NCBI GenBank assembly: GCA_016800925.1
Contig: JABCPU010000290.1
Coordinates: forward strand, 1-64,000
DNA length: 64,000 nt
Direction: 5' to 3'
Source: Suillus spraguei
Lineage: Eukaryota; Basidiomycota; Agaricomycetes; Boletales; Suillaceae
Shown: positions 57,011 to 64,000 of the stretch, in pieces
Numbering within the stretch: the stretch's first letter is position 1
Layout of the letters: each line of letters starts with the position of its first letter
Made by a program: the position numbers and the translations under genes
Notes under the pieces: generated by a model
Database searches by the model: none
Told to the model about the DNA's origin: nothing
The model's input: the letters and a program-made list of their open reading frames with translations, nothing else

Positions 57011-57974
57011 CTTGCTGTCCAACAAAAAGGAAGTGCGTGATTTCAAGGTGGTGCTTTGGCGACGGCCCATTCTCATACGGTGTGTGATGTCATCTGTTGC
57101 AATGTCTACTGTTTTTTGACCTTGACACCGCTGGAATGAGTTTCTCTGCGATGGCCCAGTCACGTTTCGCCCTCACGGTATATGATGTTATCTTCCCAGG
57201 TGAACAGCTAAATCCCATTGCCCTGTCAGATGGTGCGTGTTTCTATATCATGCATGTGTTATGTGGCACGTACTTCCTGTCTTCTAGAAAGTCGAGATGG
57301 GAGCAACGACTGGAAGCATCCGGGAGCGGGGCAGATCTACAGGAGAGCATATAGTCATATGATAGCTTCATATTCAGATGCTAATCCGACATGATTATGA
57401 TGGTATTCAGACTAAAATCAGACATGCGGACCCTACAAACCAACCAGATATAATTCAGTTGTCGGAATAGTACTAGAATTACACATTCAAACTCTGCAAG
57501 AGCCAGTGATCCTACGTCGGATTAGAACCAAAAACGGGTACTTCCCACTACTCTGTCACCTCGGAATTTGCATGATTTTCCACCTCTGATTACATACTGG
57601 TTATGTCGTCTTTTCGCACCCTGTCCAGACCTGATCAAATTCTCGTTTCCGTAGTGAGTGCGGAATGCGCAAATAACAAATGTGCAGATATAACGCTCAC
57701 TCGCTTAGTAAGCACTAGTTGCTTTATGCCACGGATGTGTTGTCATTTTGGCATTAGATTGCAACACATTAAAATCAAACCTCGAAATTTCCGACATTCG
57801 ATGCCGCTCCTGTGACACTCTCTTCACTCGTTTCACATATATGTAAATTTCGGTTGCTGCTGAACGGGTTCTTTCGAGGGGGACTGACGTGGCTAAGGTG
57901 CCCAAACATTACCATCGCGCTCGCTAGCACATATATAATGGGCCACCGAGTATGATATGACTTTCCAGTAAAGC
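57011..57974. other. Intergenic, no supported gene
   Basis: About 960 bp, including the promoter of the protease gene; a TATA-like acatatataat lies near 57930, about 40 bp before the start codon. Confidence 0.4.
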
Positions 57975-59442
57975 ATGTTCTCTGTTGTATCCTTGTTGAT
58001 GACCCTCACACTCCTGGTCTTGTCAACCACGGGATCGCTCGTTGAAGTCCGCAATTTTACCCTCCCCATGACCAGGAGACTAAAATTCTCCAATGTCACT
58101 GAGCTCTTGCAGCATGATGAAGCTCGCGTGGCTGCCTTTATGGACCGCAGCACGCATGGCCGACCTGCTCATGTTCCTTTGACAAACGTATGTTGGGGCT
58201 ACAGCGTGTCAGTTGGAATTGGCGTTCCCCCCACAATCTGTAAGTTCAACACTGAGAAAACACGTGGCTGCTAATGTATTATTGAAGACAACTTGCTTGT
58301 CGACACCGGTAGCTCGGTTACATGGGTTGGCGCCACCACTACGTACGTGAGAACCGGCACCAGCATCGAGACTAAAGAGCATGTGGTGGTCAAATACGAT
58401 TCTGCTTCCTTCGAAGGTATGACATACAACAATATCATAAGTTGAAGATACCTACAATTAATATCTATAGGAACTTTATTCAAAGATACAGTCATGTTCA
58501 CTGAAGGGCTCACCATTACCAATGTGCCAATCGGTGTTTCTACCACTACTTGGGAGGGCGCCACTTGGGACGGTATCCTTGGCATAGGGCCTAAAGACTT
58601 GAAACTCCACACCCTAGATGATACACCTGAAGAGACGATCCCGACTGTCACCAACTTCCTGTTTGAGCGAGACATCATTGTTGAGCCCGTTGTTGGTATC
58701 TTTTTCCAGCCGCTCGCTGCAAATGTAGTCAACTATGGAGAGCTTACCTTTGGTGGAGCTGACCCTGTCCTGTACACCAGCAGCATTGAATACACGTAGG
58801 CCACGTTAGCTCCTGGATCAATCCAGACTGATGGTAATCGTTTTGTCTCAGTGATATCACCGACTCCCACCCCTCATCGGAGCATTGGGGTATCGATCAG
58901 GCGATCACCTACGGCGAGACGGTGATCTTAAGACACACCGCTGGTATCGTCGACAGTGGCATGACCTTTATTTTTATCGCCTCCGGTGTGTATTTAGAGT
59001 GCAGCGAGTAATAATGGTCTCATCAGTGCTCGATAGATGCCTATAAGAGGTACAAGGCTGCAACCGGCGGTACAGTGAATCGGGCGAATAATCTTCTCCA
59101 GATTTCCCGTGACAAGTACAATTCCTTATATAGTTTAAACTTTCATATTGGCGAGGTATGTCAATTCTGTCAGCCCCCACACACCTTGTTCACCATTTTG
59201 CACAGCAAACCTATAGTCTCACCCGTAACGCCCAAATATGGCCTCGTTCTCTCAACAGCAAGGTTGATGGTGCTGACAATGATATATATCTCATCGTTAA
59301 AAGACTCCCCACACGCACTGGCGCAGGGCTGGACTTTATCAATGGCTACGTATTCCTCCAGCGCTTCTACACTGTGTTCGATACCAAAAACTCCCGTATC
59401 GGTTTTGCCGAGACCCGGTCCACTTATGCCACTACCAACTAA
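57975..59442 (+). CDS. Secreted aspartic protease (A1 family, polyporopepsin-like)
   Basis: Six exons: 57975-58239, 58288-58416, 58471-58795, 58852-58985, 59037-59155, 59206-59442; 1209 nt, 402 aa, no stop. Signal peptide (FSVVSLLMTLTLLVLSTTGS), pro-region with TRRLKFSNVTELLQHDEAR, then the mature enzyme. Both catalytic motifs are present: LLVDTGSSVTWVGA (DTGS) and AGIVDSGMTFIFIA (DSGM instead of the common DTGT). Other landmarks: DGILGIGP, GELTFGGADP, FINGYVFLQRFYTVFDTKNSRIGFAE (conserved C-terminal end). Expected to cleave extracellular or vacuolar proteins at acidic pH. It lies 4.5 kb from the repeat-peptide precursor on the same strand; a functional link is only speculation. Confidence 0.9.
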
Positions 59443-60179
59443 TGTGGAATTGCCAAAGTATACGAAGCATCGTTCTTCAGACGTAAAGCAGCATACGGAT
59501 CTGAAGGTTATACGGACTCTTCTCGAATAAGCTATTGAAGTCTTATTCTTTATTTCGGTTTCTGTATGATTAGATTATAATAATACAAGTGAGCGCGGCT
59601 CGTCTTTTAGAAGGGAATTCTGTGCGAGTTTGCGCCTGGTACTATAGGATATTTCCTTTGTGTATCAATACGGAGTATAATTATTATTGCCCTCTATCTT
59701 GTCCTGCAAAAATAGCATCCCAGTCTGCGTGCGTGGTACGTTGCAAATGTCAAAGAGTTGAGTTGAAACAAAGGATAGAGTAGGTCAAGACATCAGCGTC
59801 AACATGCAATTGCTCTCCAACAAAGTAGCAAATGACCTATATTGATGAAAGGCCACCAAACGGGATTATGGTCATATTGGTCGAGAATGGGGATGCAGGT
59901 GAGGAGAACGTGGACGAATGACAACAGCGTTCGTGCTAGAGATGCCACACTCGTGTGCTAGGATCACATAAATGGGGTCGAGGAATGATGTCCGTTACTG
60001 CATCGATTGCCACTGCCCAAAGAAAGTATTTTCACATGAAGAAAGATGAACTCCATCTAGTCACGGCGCTCAACATAGGTGCTGGTCATCAAGGCTGAAA
60101 TAGTCATCAGAGAACTGGTGGACAAATATATTATAATGATATAGATAGCAGTATATAGTACACAATCACGAGCATCAGC
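59443..60179. other. 3' flank of protease gene, no further gene
   Basis: About 740 bp. Probable 3' UTR signals (attataataata near 59575). Nothing else recognisable. Confidence 0.4.
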
Positions 60180-60279
60180 AAAATTTTGTTATCGATCATC
60201 ACATGGCCATGTTTGACCTTACATAGGGATGAACAGTTACTGATTTTACTACGCAGTTGTGTGATCGGTGAAAGACACT

Positions 60280-60590
60280 CACATTGCTCCACCTCAGACT
60301 TGGTGACAAAGTGGAGCAACAGCTAACATCAGCAAACTACTGGGAACCTGTACAGAATTGTACAAACTTGTACAGGCTCGACAAACTCACAGCTAAGTCC
60401 CTGCTGTGCAAGCCTGTACAAGCAGCCACAAACTGTACAAGCTTCTGGGGTTTCGGAGGAGAAATGGCAAAACAGTATTATCACACTGCATGTCACATCA
60501 CATGATTACTTTCACACATTATAATTTGCAGGAATTGAACCTACAGCAGTTACAACAGTGTTCTTACCACTAAGCCACAAGACCATTGTA
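60280..60590 (-). mobile_element. tRNA-derived SINE-like element
   Basis: On the minus strand, starting near 60584, is GGTCTTGTGGCTTAGTGG, holding a Pol III A box (TGGCTTAGTGG, 60577-60567), followed about 26 bp later by a B box (GGTTCAATTCC, 60541-60531). The T-arm can pair but the acceptor stem cannot, so it is tRNA-derived rather than a functional tRNA. The body downstream carries repeated tgtacaagc motifs and a small hairpin (ttgctccac..gtggagcaa near 60292-60319). The 3' end is uncertain. Confidence 0.6.
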
Positions 60591-60699
60591 TACCAAAGCA
60601 ATGTCCCATGTTCAAAAATGCGAAAATTCCACCAATTCAATACAACATTACATATTCTATTTACTACTACACAAATTCTAGTTACAGCAGCTTAATAAA

Positions 60700-61005
60700 A
60701 CCCACATATATATGTCAGTTTGTATTATCTGTAGACATCAGTAATATTGGTGGTATGATATCTAATTATATGTCTGTTGAGTTTGTAAGACCTGTGATGT
60801 CTTGTGACACCTTGTGATAGTTGTGACACTCACCTGTGATGAAATTAGTAGTTTGCTGATGCATATATGTCAGTTTGTATTATCTGTAGACATCAGTAAT
60901 ATTGGTGGTGTAATATTTAATTATATGTCTGTTGAGTTTGTAAGACCTGTGATGTCTTGTGACACCTTATGGCACTTGTGATGAAATTGGTAGTTTGCTG
61001 ATGAA
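60700..61005 (+). repeat. Tandem duplication of ~150 bp
   Basis: Two copies of a segment starting tatatgtcagtttgtattat and ending gtagtttgctgatg (about 60706-60861 and 60862-61003), differing by a small deletion and a few substitutions. The end motif occurs inverted near 60326-60340 (catcagcaaactac), so the duplicated piece may belong to the SINE-like element or a MITE around it. Confidence 0.75.
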
Positions 61006-61121
61006 TGATCCATCTAGATAGTACTTGGATACCACAAGAGATTAAAGAACTTTGACATGTGTGCGCACCTTCTTGTTTTCTGCCTTACTGGTCATCGAAC
61101 TTTCATATCATAAGGATGCCA

Positions 61122-61395
61122 CATCAGGAAATTCACACATTCCTTGACGTGCCCTTATGCGGACTTATTTACACTTAACTGCCTTGGTGAAATTGAATCT
61201 ACTTGTCCAAAATTTCAATGTGAATGAATTCAGAAAAAAAAAAGTTGAGATATATTAATATACATGTTTTATTGTATTTCGCACTCAAAAAATATAAGAT
61301 ATGCCAGGTGAATGATGTGAGAGAGAGCAAACAAGTTTTGAGATAAGTGAGTTAAGCTGATTAAGCATGTTAAGGAATGTGTGAATTTCCTGATG
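61122..61395 (+). mobile_element. MITE copy 4 (274 bp)
   Basis: Best-preserved member of the family seen at 37.8, 38.4 and 50.2 kb, same orientation as copy 1; about 30-bp terminal inverted repeats and a CA dinucleotide on both sides. Confidence 0.88.
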
Positions 61396-61739
61396 CAATA
61401 ATGGTGAGTAAACAATATTGAAAGTGCATTGTGGTGTTGGTACAGTGGTGATACTTATTACATGATTTACCTTGTAAAGTGATCACAGGAATCCGCACAT
61501 TGATCATTGATATGATCAAATTTCCACATAGCATCAGGAAAACTACTGGTCGCTTTTTTTACTTAATCCAGCACTTAATCACATGAAAAGGGACACATAA
61601 GTCGATTGAGTGAAAAAGTGCCAGCCACTTAATTAAGCCCACTCGTTGTCTGGAATTTTGCTTATTTGCCACTTATCTCACTTAAATAAGCAGAAAAAGC
61701 AGCAAAAGCATTTGATAGTGGGATGACAGCAATACATAG
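61396..61739. other. Intergenic, no supported gene
   Basis: About 340 bp of A/T-rich sequence between the MITE and the LINE fragment. I see nothing in it. Confidence 0.35.
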
Positions 61740-62523
61740 AAAGCATCATAAGCACGAAATCAAGGAGAATCCAAGTAACATAAAGAACAGCAGGGGAATG
61801 GGGAAAAGGCAGGCATACAGACAAAAAGCAGTCAATGACAGGAAACATGATAGTGGCACTGGCGGAAAACATGTGCTGCAATGAAACGAAATCCTGCAAC
61901 AATGGATGTCAGTAATAGGACACCTGAGTGATGAATACTTACAAATCATAGCACACTGGTCATCCTCAGACTCATCCTCATCAAGTGATCCTAAAGGTGT
62001 TTCAGTGACGTTGTTCAAGGTGGCACACACCATCTGTATTGTGGCCGCTAGCAACTTGAGGGGCCAAAGCTGCTATAGTGTGGTCGACGAGACGGGTGGA
62101 GAGAGATTTGGTCAGAGTCGCGGTAAGTGATGTAGAGAGGGAGGTGGCAAGGTTCTTAGCCGCAGCCTCGGCTATTTCACAGACGACGTGTTTCCTGAGG
62201 ATGAACGCTACTGCCCTGACTGCTGCAGTTACTGGGACCGGGGTGGTGGTGGTGGACATTTGGGTGATATGGAACAGTATGGACGACAGGTGGGTCAACG
62301 TGAAGGGTTGGCCCTCGAGGCAGAGGAGTTTGGAAGTCAGGAATTTCTCCGCGCTGGTAGTATCCATAACGTCGTTAGGTAGAGCCATGATGTCCTCGGC
62401 CGAAGTTGGGTTGCGCGTAGTTTTCCTGGTATTTGGAGCATTGGGTGGGGTTGTAGTCAGAGTCGGAGGGTGTGTTTTGGGAGGGCCAGTGCCCGCTCCG
62501 GCAGTGGTCTTTCCTGGAGGCAT
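61740..62523 (-). pseudogene. Fragment of a LINE ORF1
   Basis: Minus-strand frame from MPPGKTTAGAGTG at 62523 with a Pro/Thr-rich start, then FTLTHLSSILFHITQMS and AVRAVAFILRKHVVCEIAEAAAKNL, coiled-coil-like, to ALAPQVA. A shifted frame then continues as TIQMVCATLNNVTETPLG. The layout (Pro/Thr-rich, helical AxRAVAFxL segment) parallels the ORF1 start of the LINE at 38.9 kb and other Agaricomycete Tad-like ORF1s as I remember them. No zinc knuckles or ORF2 remain, so it is a 5' fragment of a different LINE copy. Confidence 0.5.
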
Positions 62524-62864
62524 GTTAGTATTATAAACGTGTAAAGACTTATCTAGAGGGTGTTTTTTGATGGTTTTAGACTTTTTCCGGGGTAACAGAA
62601 GTCTAAAGGGGTCGCCGTTGGGCGCGTTGAGCTCGATGGGTGTTCGGGGGTCTTTTTCGGGGTGCCACTTAGTAAGTGACTAAGCCGTTTTTTGAATGCA
62701 ATGTTGTGGTGGAAGGCCCTTGTTTAACCACGTCTGAGTGGGCGCAGGCGCTTTAGGGATCCAAGGGGCCTACATCATCTATCCATCAGACGTAACGTGT
62801 GTTTGCTTACACAAGGGGACATACCATGTAGTTCCCAGCATCCAATTTATCGAAATCGACGTTA

Positions 62865-64000
<1,136 letters not shown>

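Noticed and set aside
57975..59442. The aspartic protease as the maturation enzyme for the peptide precursor
   Set aside because: Cleavage sites are KR, which is kexin (serine protease) specificity; proximity alone is not evidence.
60522..60584. Functional tRNA gene
   Set aside because: A and B boxes are present but the acceptor stem does not pair and no clear anticodon stem-loop forms.

Overview
The window is nuclear DNA of a filamentous basidiomycete, most likely an Agaricomycete. The evidence is the gene structure (many exons, introns of about 45-70 bp with GTRNGT donors), the protein families (DUF6534 and DUF6533-like membrane proteins, Agaricomycete-type F-box and WD40 proteins, a polyporopepsin-like aspartic protease) and the transposons (Tad1/I-like LINE, Tc1/mariner, PIF/Harbinger-like). 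All calls come from reading the sequence; no database search was run. Spliced models were built by hand from splice signals and reading frame.

Layout. 0-3.8 kb: two tandem acyl-CoA synthetase (4-coumarate-CoA-ligase-like) genes, the first cut by the window edge. 5-27.4 kb: an expanded array of DUF6534 membrane-protein genes. One intact copy is on the plus strand and five copies are on the minus strand: three intact, one truncated at the C terminus, one a pseudogene. Degraded plus-strand relics lie between them. GNAT acetyltransferase and F-box genes sit between the first two copies, and WD40 and GNAT debris is embedded in the array. 28.3-32.2 kb: a multi-pass membrane protein, a single-anchor protein and a doubtful small gene. 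32.8-37.3 kb: ADE4 (amidophosphoribosyltransferase), intact, with a start codon that appears to be split by an intron; then a fungal OTT_1508-like deaminase gene and a decayed partial copy of ADE4. 37.4-50.5 kb: a nested transposon nest. A Harbinger-like element is broken by MITEs and a LINE, and the LINE is broken by a young Tc1/mariner copy; solo-LTR-like sequence and another decayed gene follow. 51.8-53.5 kb: the most interesting locus, a secreted precursor in which 13 near-identical peptide units separated by Lys-Arg sites are each carried on their own exon, as a 112-bp exon+intron tandem array. 53.9-56.0 kb: an AROM fragment and a frameshifted inositol-pentakisphosphate 2-kinase. 58-59.4 kb: an intact aspartic protease. 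60-62.5 kb: SINE-like, MITE and LINE fragments. 62.9-64 kb: a protein kinase running off the right edge.

The genes do not form one obvious pathway. The strongest candidate for an undescribed system is the exon-per-peptide precursor at 51.8-53.5 kb. Its signal peptide, short pro-region and kexin sites resemble alpha-factor and dikaritin-type precursors, but no recognisable modifying enzyme (UstY/DUF3328-like, tyrosinase) is in the window. A second theme is local duplication: acyl-CoA ligase, DUF6534, GNAT, WD40 and ADE4 all have a second, usually broken, copy nearby. A third is a run of single-base losses at short homopolymers in IPK1 and the kinase, and in some MITE copies, which could be real decay or assembly error.
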